Assembly: GCF_025725645.1 (NCBI RefSeq)
Contig: NZ_CP107007.1
Span: 248,001-312,000 of the forward strand
Reading direction: 5' to 3'
Origin: Halomonas sp. GD1P12
Lineage (GTDB): Bacteria > Pseudomonadota > Gammaproteobacteria > Pseudomonadales > Halomonadaceae
Length of the DNA: 64,000 nt
This document shows positions 16,136 through 26,477 of the stretch, in pieces. Each line of letters starts with the position of its first letter. Position 1 is the stretch's first letter. The position numbers were made by a program, and so were the translations under genes. A model generated the notes under the pieces. The model was not told the origin of the DNA. It was given only the letters and a program-made list of their open reading frames with translations, and searched no databases.

Positions 16136-16600
16136 TTAGCGGGCGTGGTGGGGGCGTGAGGTAGAGGTCGAGCGCGTGTCGTCAGGGGCGCGCGAGGCGA
16201 CCTTGTTGACCGGCGTCTCGTCGACCGGGGCCTGGGCGCCTGGTTTGGGCTGGCCCAGGCGCGTCAGCGCCGGCACCAGCGCAAAGCTTGCGCCGACCGC
16301 CACAAGGGCTGCCAGCAGTGCGATCAGGCCGCCGTCGATGGCGGCGGCCACGTTTTGGCTGGCTGCCATCGCGACCACGATGGGGATGTACATCCCGTTC
16401 CAGAAGGTGATGCCGCTTTCGGTGCTGGGGGGCATCTTCTTCTTGTCGATCAGATAGCCGCCCAGAAAGATCAGCAGCAGCATGGCGATGCCCACGCCGC
16501 CCACGTTGGATTCCACGCCGAGCAGCATGCCCAGCACGTCACCCGCCCACAGGCCGAACAGCATGCAGCCGGCCAGCAGCGCGACTCCGTAAATGACCAT
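16136..16600 (-). CDS. madL: Malonate transporter subunit MadL
   Basis: Small membrane subunit of the MadLM malonate carrier, 154 residues. Four hydrophobic segments occupy the first 120 residues, including GVALLAGCMLFGLWAGDVLG at the start and an IDKKKMPPSTESGITFWNGM loop. The last 35 residues are a polar tail rich in Pro, Thr and Arg, longer than I would expect for the family. The gene lies 93 bp after the malonyl-CoA synthetase and is followed closely by madM. Confidence 0.92.
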   Translation of the reverse strand: MVIYGVALLAGCMLFGLWAGDVLGMLLGVESNVGGVGIAMLLLIFLGGYLIDKKKMPPSTESGITFWNGMYIPIVVAMAASQNVAAAIDGGLIALLAALVAVGASFALVPALTRLGQPKPGAQAPVDETPVNKVASRAPDDTRSTSTSRPHHAR

Positions 16601-16693
16601 GGCGATGTCCTTTTTAATTGTCGTTGTTGTGTGAGGGGCGCTTGGTGAGTGGTGAGCGCCCCGTCGATGGAGTGAATTGGATGATGGCGCGAA

Positions 16694-18235
16694 TCAAGCG
16701 CTGGTGGCGGTGCGCCCGGCGCTGAAGGTATCGGCGTGGGCGTCGCGCAGCTGGTTTTTCTGCACCTTGCCCATCACGTTGCGCGGCAGCGCATTCACGA
16801 AGAAGACCCGCTTGGGCTGCTTGTAGCGGGCAAGCTCGCCCTTGAGCGCTTCGAGTACCTGCTCCTCGCTCACCGCGCCCTGGGTTTTTGGCACCACCAC
16901 GGCGACCACGCCTTCGCCCAAGTCCGTGTGACGCACGCCGATCACCGCGGACTCCTCGACGCCTTCCATATCGTCGATGATCTGCTCGATCTCCTTGGGG
17001 TAGACGTTGTAGCCGCCGGAGATCACCAGATCCTTGTCGCGGCCGACGATATTGAGATAACCCTTCTCGTCGATCAGGCCCAGATCGCCGGTGATGAAGT
17101 AGCCGTCTTCACGAAACTCTGCCTGGGTCTTCTCCGGCATGCGCCAGTAGCCCTGGAACACGTTGGGCCCGGTGAGCTCGACCAGCCCGGTCTCGCCCTG
17201 GGGAAGCTCGGCGCCGGTTTCGCGGTCGGTGATGCGCACGGTGACGCCAGGCAGCGGCATACCCACCGTGCCCGGGCGGCGCTCGCCGTCGTACGGGTTG
17301 GAGGTGTTCATGTTGGTCTCGGTCATGCCGTAGCGCTCGAGAATGGCGTGGCCGGTGCGCGCGCTAAAATCCTCGTGGGTTTCGGCCAGAAGCGGCGCGG
17401 AGCCCGAGATGAACAGGCGCATGTTGGCGACCACGTCGCGGTTCAGGCGCGGGCTTGCCAGAAGGCGGGTGTAGAAGGTCGGCACGCCCATCAGCACTGT
17501 CGAGTGGGGCATCAAATCGAGCAGCTCATCGACGTCGAGCTTGGGCAAAAACGTCATCGAGGCGCCGTTGATCAGCGTGACGTTACAGGCCACGAACAGC
17601 CCGTGGGTGTGAAAGATCGGCAGCGCGTGGATCAGGTGATCGTTTTCGCTGTAGTGCCAGGCCTTCGTCAGCGCCTGGCTGTTGGAGGCCAGGTTCTGGT
17701 GACTCAGCATGGCGCCCTTGGAGCGCCCGGTGGTGCCAGAGGTGTAGAGAATCGCCGCCAGATCATCGGCGCCGACTTCGCTGACCGTGGTGGTCTCGAA
17801 AGCATCGGCGGCCTTGTCCATCAGCGTGCCGTCGGCTTTGGTGCCCAGGCTTTCGACGCGGGCCACGCCGGCCTTTTCGGCGATCTCGCGAGCGTTTTCC
17901 AGCACCTCTGGGCGGCAGACGAACAGGCGCGGCTCGGCGTCACCCAAAAAGTAGTCGATCTCGCTGTCGGTGTAGGCGACGTTGAGCGGCAAATAGACCG
18001 CGCCGACCTGCAGGCAGGCGAGATAGAGCATGACGATCTCGGGGCTCTTGTCGACCTGAACGGCTACCCGGTCGCCGGGCTCGACGCCGAGCTCCAACAG
18101 CACGCTTGCAAAGCGCCGGCTCAGGCTCAGAACGTCCTGATAGTGGTAGCGCTGGCCATCGAGCGTGTCCATCAGCACCTTGTCCGGGGCGCGCTCGAAG
18201 TGTGGGTAAAAGTGCAGGTAAAGGTTATGGTTCAT
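16694..18235 (-). CDS. matB: Malonyl-CoA synthetase (MatB)
   Basis: ANL-superfamily acyl-CoA synthetase of 513 residues that activates malonate with ATP and CoA. The start at 18235 (MNHNLYLHF) matches the family N-terminus; a longer frame upstream overlaps the decarboxylase gene and is not needed. The AMP-binding loop YTSGTTGRSKGAM lies at about residue 168, ERYGMTETNM at about 300, and the hinge GRDKDLVISGGYNVYPKEIE at about 425. The catalytic Lys of the PxNVMGKVQK motif lies near the C-terminus. It stands 41 bp after the malonyl-CoA decarboxylase and before madLM, so uptake, activation and decarboxylation are encoded together. Confidence 0.94.
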   Translation of the reverse strand: MNHNLYLHFYPHFERAPDKVLMDTLDGQRYHYQDVLSLSRRFASVLLELGVEPGDRVAVQVDKSPEIVMLYLACLQVGAVYLPLNVAYTDSEIDYFLGDAEPRLFVCRPEVLENAREIAEKAGVARVESLGTKADGTLMDKAADAFETTTVSEVGADDLAAILYTSGTTGRSKGAMLSHQNLASNSQALTKAWHYSENDHLIHALPIFHTHGLFVACNVTLINGASMTFLPKLDVDELLDLMPHSTVLMGVPTFYTRLLASPRLNRDVVANMRLFISGSAPLLAETHEDFSARTGHAILERYGMTETNMNTSNPYDGERRPGTVGMPLPGVTVRITDRETGAELPQGETGLVELTGPNVFQGYWRMPEKTQAEFREDGYFITGDLGLIDEKGYLNIVGRDKDLVISGGYNVYPKEIEQIIDDMEGVEESAVIGVRHTDLGEGVVAVVVPKTQGAVSEEQVLEALKGELARYKQPKRVFFVNALPRNVMGKVQKNQLRDAHADTFSAGRTATSA

Positions 18236-18276
18236 AAAAGACTCCTTGTTTTTGTCGTCAGCCGTGATCGGGGGCG

Positions 18277-19632
18277 TTACGCCTTGGCCGGTGTTTTCGT
18301 CTCGAAATACTGGCTCGCCTGATTGGCCTGACGACGAATGTCGCTGGCGCACACCACTGTGTGGTTGGCGCTGTACGCCTCGTGGTTCTGTTCGATGCGA
18401 TTGAGCTGGTAGAGGTAGTTCACCATCAAACCGTGGGCCTGCTTGAGGCCTTTTGATGACGTATCCGCCCGCCAGTTCAGCCGATGCAGGCTCGCGCCGT
18501 TGCCCAGGTGAAAGCGCGCCACCGGGTTCAGGGGCTGGCCGCTTTTATGCTTCACGTCGACCAGATAGTGCGACGCCAGGCGCATGAACTCCTTGTGGGC
18601 GCTGGAGGAGAGCTCCTCGCTTTCGTGGGTGTCGAGGTAAGCGGTGAGCTCCTCGGACAGCGTTGCCTCCTTGCGCGCCTCGTCGAGCCAGTCGGCGAAA
18701 CCCGGCACCGGCGAAAGGGTGACGAAGTTCTTGATCTGCGGAAGCTCGCGGCTCAGCTCCTGAACTACCTGCTTGATCAAAAAGTTACCGAAGGACACGC
18801 CCTTGAGCCCGGCCTGACAGTTGCTGATGCTGTAGAACACCGCCGTGTCGGCGTCTTCGAGCGGCAGCTCCTCGCCGTGCTCGAGAATGCGCTGGACGTT
18901 GCCGGGAATGCCGTCGCACAGCGCTACTTCCACGAAGATCAGCGGCTCGTCGCCGGTGGCCGGGTGGAAAAAGGCATAGCAGCGGCGATCGTCCGGGTCG
19001 AGCCGGCGGCGCAGGTCGTGCCAATCGCCGATTTCGTGCACCGCTTCATAGCGGATGATCTTCTCCAGCACCGCCGCCGGGGTGTTCCAATCGATGCTTT
19101 CGAGCATCAAAAAGCCGCGGTTGAACCAGGAGTTGAACAGGTGCGCAAAGTCGCTATCCAGCGCCGAGAGCTCCGGCGATTGGCGCAGGCACTTGAGCAG
19201 GTCCGCACGCATGTTGACCAGATCGAAGGTGCCGCCGGGGCAGAGGTTCAAGCGGCGCAACAGCGTCTGGCGGCGCGGCTCGCAGGCATTAAACAGCTTC
19301 TCGAGCGAGGCGTTATCTTCGTGCTCGCGGTACACCGCGTAGGCGCTGTGAATATCGGCGGGCTCGGCGGCGTAGTCGTTGGCCAGCAGCTGGAAAAACG
19401 CCAGCTTCTCCTCATCGTCGAGCGCGCGGTAATGGGCCAGCGCCTGCTGGGCCATTAGAATTTGCGAGGCTTCACCGGTGCGGCCCATCAGGCCCTGGCA
19501 GGCCGCTTTCAGGGCAGTGAAGTGGTTTTCACTCTCCTTGTCGGTGCCCAGAGCGCTACTGAGCTGCCGGGTACGCGAGCTGATATTGGTGAGCAGCCCC
19601 TGAAGAAACGTCATATTCATGTTCATGCGCAT
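18277..19632 (-). CDS. matA: Malonyl-CoA decarboxylase (MatA/MCD)
   Basis: Decarboxylates malonyl-CoA to acetyl-CoA and CO2, 451 residues, the usual length. The N-terminal half is helical; the C-terminal half is a GNAT-like domain. The two catalytic regions are visible: NFVTLSPVPGF (Ser, about residue 315) and FHLGNGASLHRLNW (His, about residue 408). First gene of the operon matA-matB-madL-madM. Two possible starts lie close together (MRMNMNM); I keep the first. The 154-bp gap to the divergent GntR gene holds a palindrome that is probably its operator. Confidence 0.95.
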   Translation of the reverse strand: MRMNMNMTFLQGLLTNISSRTRQLSSALGTDKESENHFTALKAACQGLMGRTGEASQILMAQQALAHYRALDDEEKLAFFQLLANDYAAEPADIHSAYAVYREHEDNASLEKLFNACEPRRQTLLRRLNLCPGGTFDLVNMRADLLKCLRQSPELSALDSDFAHLFNSWFNRGFLMLESIDWNTPAAVLEKIIRYEAVHEIGDWHDLRRRLDPDDRRCYAFFHPATGDEPLIFVEVALCDGIPGNVQRILEHGEELPLEDADTAVFYSISNCQAGLKGVSFGNFLIKQVVQELSRELPQIKNFVTLSPVPGFADWLDEARKEATLSEELTAYLDTHESEELSSSAHKEFMRLASHYLVDVKHKSGQPLNPVARFHLGNGASLHRLNWRADTSSKGLKQAHGLMVNYLYQLNRIEQNHEAYSANHTVVCASDIRRQANQASQYFETKTPAKA

Positions 19633-19728
19633 CAGCCTTTGAGTTTATCGGGTGGGCAGTCTGCCGGTGACGATGCCAACGCTTTATCATTGTCTCTTAG
19701 CGTGGTAAGTATTAAACAGCGCGTCATG

Positions 19729-19741
19729 TTGTATATAACAA
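19729..19741. promoter_or_regulatory. Candidate MatR-type operator
   Basis: TTGTATATAACAA is a near-perfect inverted repeat in the AT-rich stretch between matA and the GntR gene. GntR/FCD malonate regulators of rhizobia (MatR) are known to bind TTGTATACAA-like sites, so this is the natural candidate for local control of both divergent transcripts. Confidence 0.6.
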
Positions 19742-19786
19742 ATATAGGTAAAGAATTTATGAGTCAAGGAAGCAGGGGGTAGACTT

Positions 19787-20449
19787 ATGGCGAAGATATC
19801 CCAGGCGCAGCGGCTGCGTGATCTTCTCGAGGACGCGATCATCGCCGGGCGCTTTACGCCGGGGGAGCGGCTCGACCCGGATGCGTTGGCGCTCGAGTAC
19901 GCGTGCTCGCGCACGCCGATCCGTGAGGCGATTCAACAGCTTGCGATGTCCGGCATGGTGCAGGTCGTGCCCAAACGCGGCACGTTCGTCACTCGCTTGG
20001 GCGTGTCTGAGCTGGTCGAGCGCTTCGAAGTGATGGCGGAGCTGGAGGGTCTTTGTGGGCGCCTGGCCGCCCGGCGCATTACCGACGACGAACGCGCCGC
20101 GCTGAGTGAGGCGCTCAAGGCGTGTCGCGCCCGCGCCGAGGAGCACGATGCCAACGGCTACTACTATGACAACAGCGTCTTTCACCACTGCATCTACGCG
20201 GCGAGCCATAACCACTTTCTCGCCCAGGAAGCCGCTCGCCTGCACGCGCTGCTACAGCCCTACCGTCGGCTGCAGCTTCAGGTGCGAATGCGCGTCGAAA
20301 GCTCGCTGGCCGAGCACGAAGCGATCGTCGCCGCCATCGAGGCGGGCGACGGCCTCCGCGCCGAGCAGCTGCTGCGCGAGCACGTCATGGTGCAGGGCGA
20401 GCGCTTCAACGATCTGGTGGCGTCGATGCATGCTCTGGATGGTGGGTGA
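19787..20449 (+). CDS. GntR-family regulator of malonate genes (MatR-like)
   Basis: Transcription factor of 220 residues in the GntR/FadR (FCD) group. A winged helix-turn-helix covers about 8-70 (CSRTPIREAIQQLAMSG, then VPKRGTFVTRLG). The helical C-terminal domain has the Asp/His metal or ligand pocket of FCD proteins (YDNSVFHHCIYAAS and later LAEHEAIVAAIEAGD and LREHV). It is divergent from matA with one palindrome between, so it probably senses malonate or malonyl-CoA and controls the operon and itself, as MatR and MdcY do elsewhere. Confidence 0.88.
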   Translation: MAKISQAQRLRDLLEDAIIAGRFTPGERLDPDALALEYACSRTPIREAIQQLAMSGMVQVVPKRGTFVTRLGVSELVERFEVMAELEGLCGRLAARRITDDERAALSEALKACRARAEEHDANGYYYDNSVFHHCIYAASHNHFLAQEAARLHALLQPYRRLQLQVRMRVESSLAEHEAIVAAIEAGDGLRAEQLLREHVMVQGERFNDLVASMHALDGG

Positions 20450-20469
20450 TCGCCAAGCGCCGCCCATCA

Positions 20470-20500
20470 AAAAGGCCACCCGCCTTGATGCCGGGTGGCC
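20470..20500 (-). terminator. Terminator of the EEP-family gene
   Basis: GGCCACCCG and CGGGTGGCC form a 9-bp stem with a 9-nt loop; on the minus strand it is followed by TTTTT. It also separates the convergent GntR gene. Confidence 0.8.
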
Positions 20501-20521
20501 CTTGTCGATCAGCGCTGCTGT

Positions 20522-21652
20522 TTAGCTGCTCACGCCCTGCTCACTGGCATCCTTGGCGCCTTCCTCTATCAGCTCGTCGGCGTCCTGTTGCGCCTCTTGT
20601 GGCGCATCCGGCGGCGCCTGGTCCTTGGCGGCGGCGGTCAATGTCGTCGTGATGGCGAAATGATCCGACCCTTCGATGGTGACACGGTCGAGCTCGACGA
20701 GCTCAAAGCCGTCGGAGACGAACATGTGATCGATCGGGTAGCGCCACAGGGGGTACTCGGTGTGGTACGTGCTCAAGAGTCCTCTTCCCCGGCGCGGGTC
20801 CTTGAGCTCGCTCAGCTCCTTGAACAGCCGCGTGGTATTGGACCAGGCGGCATCGTTGAAGTCGCCGGTCACGATCCAGCGGTTGTCCGCGTCCTCGGCC
20901 ACGCGTTCGGCCACCAGCATCAGCTCGGCGTCGCGCTCCCGGCTATTCCGGCGCTCGGTTTCACCGCCGTCGTTGGGTGTGCGCTCTTTAAGCCCCGGCG
21001 GCACCGGATGAATGCCCGCGTAGCGAACGGGCCCGATACCCGGCACGTCAAGCGTTGCAAAGATCGACGCACGACGCTCGGACACCAGATGCTCGACCCG
21101 GGCGTTTTGCAGCGGAATGCGCGACCAGACCACGATACCGAGCCCCTCACCGCGCACATCCCCCTCGCGGTACTCATAAAGCTCGTCCAGCGGCGCCAGG
21201 CCATCCTCCCAGCCGCTATCGACTTCGATGAGCAGCGCGATGTCCGGGTCCTCGCGCTTTATCACCTCCAGCGCCTCTTCGTAGCGGTCATTCTGGAAGT
21301 CGAGGTTGGCGGTCATGATCTTGAACGTGGACTGATTCGAAAGCGTTTGGGCGCTGGCCTCGGCCACTTCGTCGGGCCACACCGGCGTAAAGGGCAGAAT
21401 GTGGGAGCCCTGCCACGCGCCCGTTGCCAGCAGCGCCACCAGAAGTACCGCGTGCTCCTTGCGGGCACGGGCCAACCAGGCGTGCAGGGTCAGCAGTAAC
21501 AGCGTGACCGCGATGACCAGGCTCAGTTGCAAGCGGGGAAACTCCCACAGCCGGATCGCCCAGTGGCCGCTGGGAATTTCGGGAAGCAGGCTGACCGTGA
21601 TCAATGCAAGGGTCAGGCCACGAACGACCCACAGTAGAATGTTTAAAAGCAT
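20522..21652 (-). CDS. Endonuclease/exonuclease/phosphatase-family membrane protein
   Basis: Protein of 376 residues. The first 100 residues hold three hydrophobic segments (about 2-24, 36-58, 64-84), followed by an EEP (DNase I-like) domain facing the periplasm or cytoplasm. Visible EEP motifs: MTANLDFQN (about 112), LLIEVDSG (about 143), a central VTGDFNDAAWS (about 262) and YPIDHMF plus SDHFAI near residues 305-330, which carry the catalytic Asp, Asn and His. The last 35 residues are acidic and Gln-rich. The substrate (DNA, phospholipid or inositol phosphate) is not evident. Single gene upstream of a tRNA. Confidence 0.87.
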   Translation of the reverse strand: MLLNILLWVVRGLTLALITVSLLPEIPSGHWAIRLWEFPRLQLSLVIAVTLLLLTLHAWLARARKEHAVLLVALLATGAWQGSHILPFTPVWPDEVAEASAQTLSNQSTFKIMTANLDFQNDRYEEALEVIKREDPDIALLIEVDSGWEDGLAPLDELYEYREGDVRGEGLGIVVWSRIPLQNARVEHLVSERRASIFATLDVPGIGPVRYAGIHPVPPGLKERTPNDGGETERRNSRERDAELMLVAERVAEDADNRWIVTGDFNDAAWSNTTRLFKELSELKDPRRGRGLLSTYHTEYPLWRYPIDHMFVSDGFELVELDRVTIEGSDHFAITTTLTAAAKDQAPPDAPQEAQQDADELIEEGAKDASEQGVSS

Positions 21653-21746
21653 GACGTTGCTCGAATCAGGTGGCGAAATGGCGGGTTTGCCGCCCAGTGA
21701 AAGGCGCTAACGTAATGAAAGTAGACTACCAGGGAATGTTGGGCAC

Positions 21747-21789
21747 AAAAAAATGGCCACCTGCTTTAAAAAGCTAAGTGGCCATTTTT
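21747..21789. terminator. Terminator after tRNA-Pro
   Basis: AAATGGCCAC and GTGGCCATTT pair around a short AT-rich loop and are flanked by A and T tracts. It lies 12 bp from the 3' end of the tRNA and can end its transcript on the minus strand. Confidence 0.8.
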
Positions 21790-21800
21790 CTAACAATTTC

Positions 21801-21877
21801 TGGTCGGAATAGCAGGATTCGAACCTACGACCTCTGCCTCCCGAAGGCAGCGCTCTACCAAGCTGAGCTATATTCCG
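21801..21877 (-). tRNA. tRNA-Pro (anticodon CGG)
   Basis: Read on the minus strand the 77 nt fold into a standard cloverleaf. The acceptor stem pairs CGGAATA with TATTCCG, followed by ACCA, so the CCA end is encoded. The D arm has AGCTCAGCTTGGTAGAGC, the anticodon stem pairs CTGCC with GGCAG around loop TTCGGGA, and the T loop reads GGTTCGAATCC. The central CGG decodes the proline codon CCG. A promoter with ideal spacing lies 21 bp upstream. Confidence 0.97.
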
Positions 21878-21897
21878 GCGCTCAATAACGGGGATGA

Positions 21898-21926
21898 ATC
21901 TTACGCCTGCGCCTCGGGTTTTTCAA
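21898..21926 (-). promoter_or_regulatory. Sigma-70 promoter of tRNA-Pro
   Basis: On the minus strand TTGAAA (-35) and TAAGAT (-10) are separated by exactly 17 bp and point at the tRNA gene about 20 bp away. Confidence 0.7.
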
Positions 21927-21975
21927 GAGGTAATTCAAAGCTAACTCAAAAATATTCGTCGCTTGCCTTCGCGAA

Positions 21976-22977
21976 TCAGGACTGACGCTCGACCGCCAGG
22001 CGGGCAAGCTCGGTCATGCTGTCGCGGTACGCGCTTTGCGGCAGCTTTTCTAGCTCGGCGAGCGCGCGCTCAACCATTTCTACCGCGCGTTCACGGGTAT
22101 ATTCGAGCGCGCCGGTGCGGTGAACGATGGCGAGCACCTCATCGAGCTGCTCGAGCCCGCCCTTGCGAATCGCCTGACGAATCAGCTTGGCCTCCTCGGG
22201 CGTGCCGCGCTCCATGGCGTTGATCAAGGGCAGCGTCGGCTTGCCTTCGGCCAGGTCGTCGCCGACGTTCTTGCCCATCGCATCAGCGTCGCCCTGGTAG
22301 TCGAGCAGATCGTCGATCAGCTGGAAGGCGAGCCCCAGGTAGCGGCCGTAGTGTTGAAGCGCGCACTCCTGCTCGGGCGTGGCCTCGGCGAGCACCGCGC
22401 CGCTGTGGGAGGCCGCCTCGAACAGCATCGCGGTCTTGCCCTGGATGGTTTCGAAATAGGCTTCCTCGGAGAGGCTCGGGTTGCCGATGTTGGTGAGCTG
22501 CAACACTTCGCCTTCGGCAATGATACAGGTCGCGCTCGACAGGATCGCCATGATGCGCATGGAGCCGACGCTGACCATCATCTGAAACGAGCGCGAGTAG
22601 AGAAAGTCTCCCACCAGCACCGACGGTGCGTTGCCCCAGGCGTCGTTGGCGGTTTTCTTGCCGCGGCGCAGGTGCGAGTCGTCGACCACATCGTCGTGCA
22701 AAAGAGTCGAGGTGTGCATGAACTCGATCAGGGTGGCGAGTGTGATGTGTTTGTCGCCTTCGTAGCCCAGCGCGCGCGCGGCCAGCAGCACTAAAAGTGG
22801 GCGCATGCGCTTGCCGCCGCTTTCGATGATGTACTGACCGATGGTTTCGACCAGCGGGACGTTGGAGTTGAGCTGCTCGACAATGGTGCGGTTAACGGCC
22901 TCGAAATCGCCCGCCACCACGGCGTGCAGCGGTGAAGGCGTGGGGCTGACAGGCGTTTGGGGAGAGACGTTAGTCAT
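21976..22977 (-). CDS. ispB: Octaprenyl diphosphate synthase (IspB)
   Basis: Trans-isoprenyl diphosphate synthase of 333 residues that makes the ubiquinone side chain from farnesyl diphosphate and IPP. The first Asp-rich motif is LLHDDVVDDS (about 92-101) and the second is QLIDDLLDYQGD (about 221). GGKRMRPLLVLLAAR (about 54) binds IPP. An N-terminal 20-residue stretch rich in Pro, Ser and Thr precedes the catalytic domain. The gene is divergent from rplU-rpmA, an arrangement conserved in many gammaproteobacteria, which supports the IspB call over other prenyl synthases. Confidence 0.95.
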   Translation of the reverse strand: MTNVSPQTPVSPTPSPLHAVVAGDFEAVNRTIVEQLNSNVPLVETIGQYIIESGGKRMRPLLVLLAARALGYEGDKHITLATLIEFMHTSTLLHDDVVDDSHLRRGKKTANDAWGNAPSVLVGDFLYSRSFQMMVSVGSMRIMAILSSATCIIAEGEVLQLTNIGNPSLSEEAYFETIQGKTAMLFEAASHSGAVLAEATPEQECALQHYGRYLGLAFQLIDDLLDYQGDADAMGKNVGDDLAEGKPTLPLINAMERGTPEEAKLIRQAIRKGGLEQLDEVLAIVHRTGALEYTRERAVEMVERALAELEKLPQSAYRDSMTELARLAVERQS

Positions 22978-23124
22978 GAAATAGGGTCATCGCAGCAGGT
23001 GAAAAGCGGCCATTACCGCCCTGAGTGGGGATTATGCTATGGGGCCACCTGTAAGGCGTCAAGGCGAAGCCACCGGCGAGCCGTTGGCGAGCCGCACCAC
23101 GCCAATTGACACGCCCCTGGGGGC

Positions 23125-23153
23125 TTGTGGTAAAGATCGATCATCGCTATAAT
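23125..23153 (+). promoter_or_regulatory. Sigma-70 promoter of rplU-rpmA
   Basis: TTGTGG and a perfect TATAAT are 17 bp apart, about 150 bp before the rplU start. The GC-rich leader that follows is typical for this ribosomal operon; I saw no defined regulatory fold in it. Confidence 0.7.
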
Positions 23154-23299
23154 CCGCGACCCACTCATCATGCTCCCTGTCAGATGGCTGCCGAAAGGGG
23201 CGCCACTCGCCGCAGGTCTTAAGAGCACGACGCGAAAGCGCGTAAGTGATGAGCGCTGGCTTAAAGGGGCCAGCTTCAACGACGAGTCCGGAGAGCGAC

Positions 23300-23611
23300 A
23301 TGTACGCAATTATCAAAAGCGGTGGCAAGCAGTACCGCGTTCAGGAAGGCCAGACCCTCAAGCTCGAGAAAATCGAAGTCGCCACCGGCGAATCCATCGA
23401 TTTCGAAGAAGTGCTGATGGTCGCAGACGGCGACGATTTCAACATCGGTGCACCGATGATCAGCGGCGCGAAAGTCTCCGCTGAAATCGTTTCGCACGGC
23501 CGCGGCGAAAAAGTGAACATCATCAAGTTCCGTCGCCGTAAGCACAGTATGAAGCGTCAGGGCCACCGTCAGTGGTTCACCGAAGTCAAAATTACCGGAA
23601 TTTCCGTTTAA
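23300..23611 (+). CDS. rplU: 50S ribosomal protein L21
   Basis: Ribosomal protein L21 of 103 residues, normal length. The start at 23300 gives the universal N-terminus [14 protein letters not shown], with GGAGAG about 5 nt upstream; longer frames are not conserved. The C-terminus has the rRNA-binding stretch [16 protein letters not shown]. It binds 23S rRNA near L20. It is the first gene of rplU-rpmA, 34 bp before rpmA. Confidence 0.98.
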   Translation: MYAIIKSGGKQYRVQEGQTLKLEKIEVATGESIDFEEVLMVADGDDFNIGAPMISGAKVSAEIVSHGRGEKVNIIKFRRRKHSMKRQGHRQWFTEVKITGISV

Positions 23612-23645
23612 CACGGTCTATTCCCCTGATTAGGAGGCTATTTCG

Positions 23646-23903
23646 ATGGCACATAAAAAGGCAGCCGGCTCCACGCGTAACGGTCGCGATTCCGAATCCA
23701 AACGCCTTGGTGTAAAACTCTTCGGCGGCCAGGCGGCCACCGCGGGTAACATCATCGTGCGTCAGCGCGGCACCCGTTTTCACGCCGGCACCGGCGTTGG
23801 CATCGGTCGCGACCATACGCTGTTCGCTCTGACCGACGGCAAGGTGCAGTTCCAGACCAAGGGCCCGCACAACCGTAAATTCGTGAGCATCGTTTCCGAG
23901 TAA
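23646..23903 (+). CDS. rpmA: 50S ribosomal protein L27
   Basis: Ribosomal protein L27 of 85 residues. It begins with the conserved [16 protein letters not shown], whose flexible N-terminus reaches the peptidyl-transferase centre, and shows [12 protein letters not shown] in the middle. The ribosome-binding site AGGAGG lies just upstream. It is followed by a strong terminator and then obgE. Confidence 0.98.
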   Translation: MAHKKAAGSTRNGRDSESKRLGVKLFGGQAATAGNIIVRQRGTRFHAGTGVGIGRDHTLFALTDGKVQFQTKGPHNRKFVSIVSE

Positions 23904-23934
23904 GCGCTTAGCCGCTTGGACGAGTGAACGAAAG

Positions 23935-23962
23935 AAAAGCCCCGCATTGGCGGGGCTTTTTT
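23935..23962 (+). terminator. Terminator of rplU-rpmA
   Basis: AAAAGCCCCGC, a short loop, then GCGGGGCTTTTTT: a classic intrinsic terminator about 30 bp after rpmA. Confidence 0.93.
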
Positions 23963-23972
23963 GTCTGTTTAA

Positions 23973-25217
<1,245 letters not shown>

Positions 25218-25326
25218 CGGCAAGGCGAAGGGGCCCGCAGGCTCGCAGCAGTCAGCGGGCCTGGCAGTAACGTTCAACGTATTATCGCCATCGAGCTTGT
25301 AACGTGGCGGGCAGGAGTGAGGCGGC

Positions 25327-26466
25327 ATGGAACATCGTGAGCAGTGGCCGGGCCGGGAGGTATTGACGGGCGCGCGCCGCGTGGTGGTGAAAATCGGCAG
25401 CGCCCTGATCACCGACGACGGGCGGGGCCTCGATGACGTGGCCATCGGTGCCTGGGTCGATCAGATCGCCGCGCTTCACGGGCGCGGCGTCGAGGTCGTG
25501 CTGGTCTCTTCCGGCGCGGTGGCGGCAGGCATGGTGCGCCTTGGCTGGCAGGCCCGGCCGAGCGCGGTACACGAACTCCAGGCCGCCGCCGCTGTGGGCC
25601 AGAACGGCCTGACCCAGTGCTACGAGCAGCACTTCGCCCGCCACGCCATGCTCACCGCCCAAATTCTGCTGACCCACGACGATCTTTCCGATCGCAAGCG
25701 CTATCTTAACGCGCTGTCGGCGCTGCGCACGCTGGTCGAAATGCGCGTGGTGCCGGTGGTCAACGAAAACGATACCGTGGTCACCGACGAGATCCGCTTT
25801 GGCGACAACGACACCCTGGGCGCTTTAGTGGCGAACCTGCTGGAGGCCGACGCGCTGGTGCTGCTCACCGACCAGGAGGGGCTGTTCGACGCCGACCCGC
25901 GTCACGACCCCGGCGCCACCCTGATCCAGGAGGGCCGGGCCGACGACCCGAAGCTCGCCGCCGTGGCCGGTAGCGGCGGGGCGCTGGGCCGGGGTGGTAT
26001 GAGCACCAAGGTGCGCGCTGCCAAGCTCGCCGCGCGCTCCGGGGCGCTGACGATCATCGCCAGCGGCCGCCAGCCCGAGGTGATCACGCGCATCATGGCC
26101 GGCGAGGCGCTGGGCACGCTCCTCAAACCCGACCAGGCACCGATGGCGGCGCGCAAGCGCTGGCTCGCCGGCCAGCTCCAGGTGCGCGGCACGCTCACTC
26201 TCGATGCCGGCGCGGTGAACGTGCTGCGCGAAAAGGGCTCGAGCCTTCTGCCGGTCGGCGTGCGTCAGGTGCAGGGCAGCTTCAAGCGCGGCGATATGGT
26301 GCTCTGCGTGGACGAGCAGGGCAACTCCATTGCCAAGGGGCTGATCAATTACGGCGCCGACGAAGCGCGCCGGCTGGCCGGCAAGCCGAGCCACCAGATC
26401 GAGGCGATCCTCGGCTTCATCGAAGCGCATGAGCTGATTCACCGCGATAATCTGGTCATCGTCTAG
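25327..26466 (+). CDS. proB: Glutamate 5-kinase (ProB)
   Basis: First enzyme of proline synthesis, 379 residues. The amino-acid kinase domain begins with [11 protein letters not shown] (about 19-29) and continues with [10 protein letters not shown] and [13 protein letters not shown]. The C-terminal PUA domain (about 285-365) is present, as in most proteobacterial enzymes. The kinase phosphorylates glutamate and is feedback-inhibited by proline in related enzymes. It lies 109 bp after obgE with a GC hairpin between (GGCCCGC...GCGGGCC), so it may have its own promoter. No proA is in the window. In halophiles proline is also a compatible solute. Confidence 0.96.
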   Translation: MEHREQWPGREVLTGARRVVVKIGSALITDDGRGLDDVAIGAWVDQIAALHGRGVEVVLVSSGAVAAGMVRLGWQARPSAVHELQAAAAVGQNGLTQCYEQHFARHAMLTAQILLTHDDLSDRKRYLNALSALRTLVEMRVVPVVNENDTVVTDEIRFGDNDTLGALVANLLEADALVLLTDQEGLFDADPRHDPGATLIQEGRADDPKLAAVAGSGGALGRGGMSTKVRAAKLAARSGALTIIASGRQPEVITRIMAGEALGTLLKPDQAPMAARKRWLAGQLQVRGTLTLDAGAVNVLREKGSSLLPVGVRQVQGSFKRGDMVLCVDEQGNSIAKGLINYGADEARRLAGKPSHQIEAILGFIEAHELIHRDNLVIV

Positions 26467-26477
26467 ATCGTCTAGCC

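Noticed and set aside
16736-18322. Long open frame (528 codons) on the plus strand opposite the malonyl-CoA synthetase
   Set aside because: Mirror of a GC-rich gene: the opposite strand clearly encodes a complete MatB, and the frame shows only His, Gln, Arg and Asp-rich filler without motifs.
23106-23153. TTGACA at 23106 as the -35 box for the TATAAT upstream of rplU
   Set aside because: The spacing is 36 bp; TTGTGG at 23125 has the correct 17 bp.
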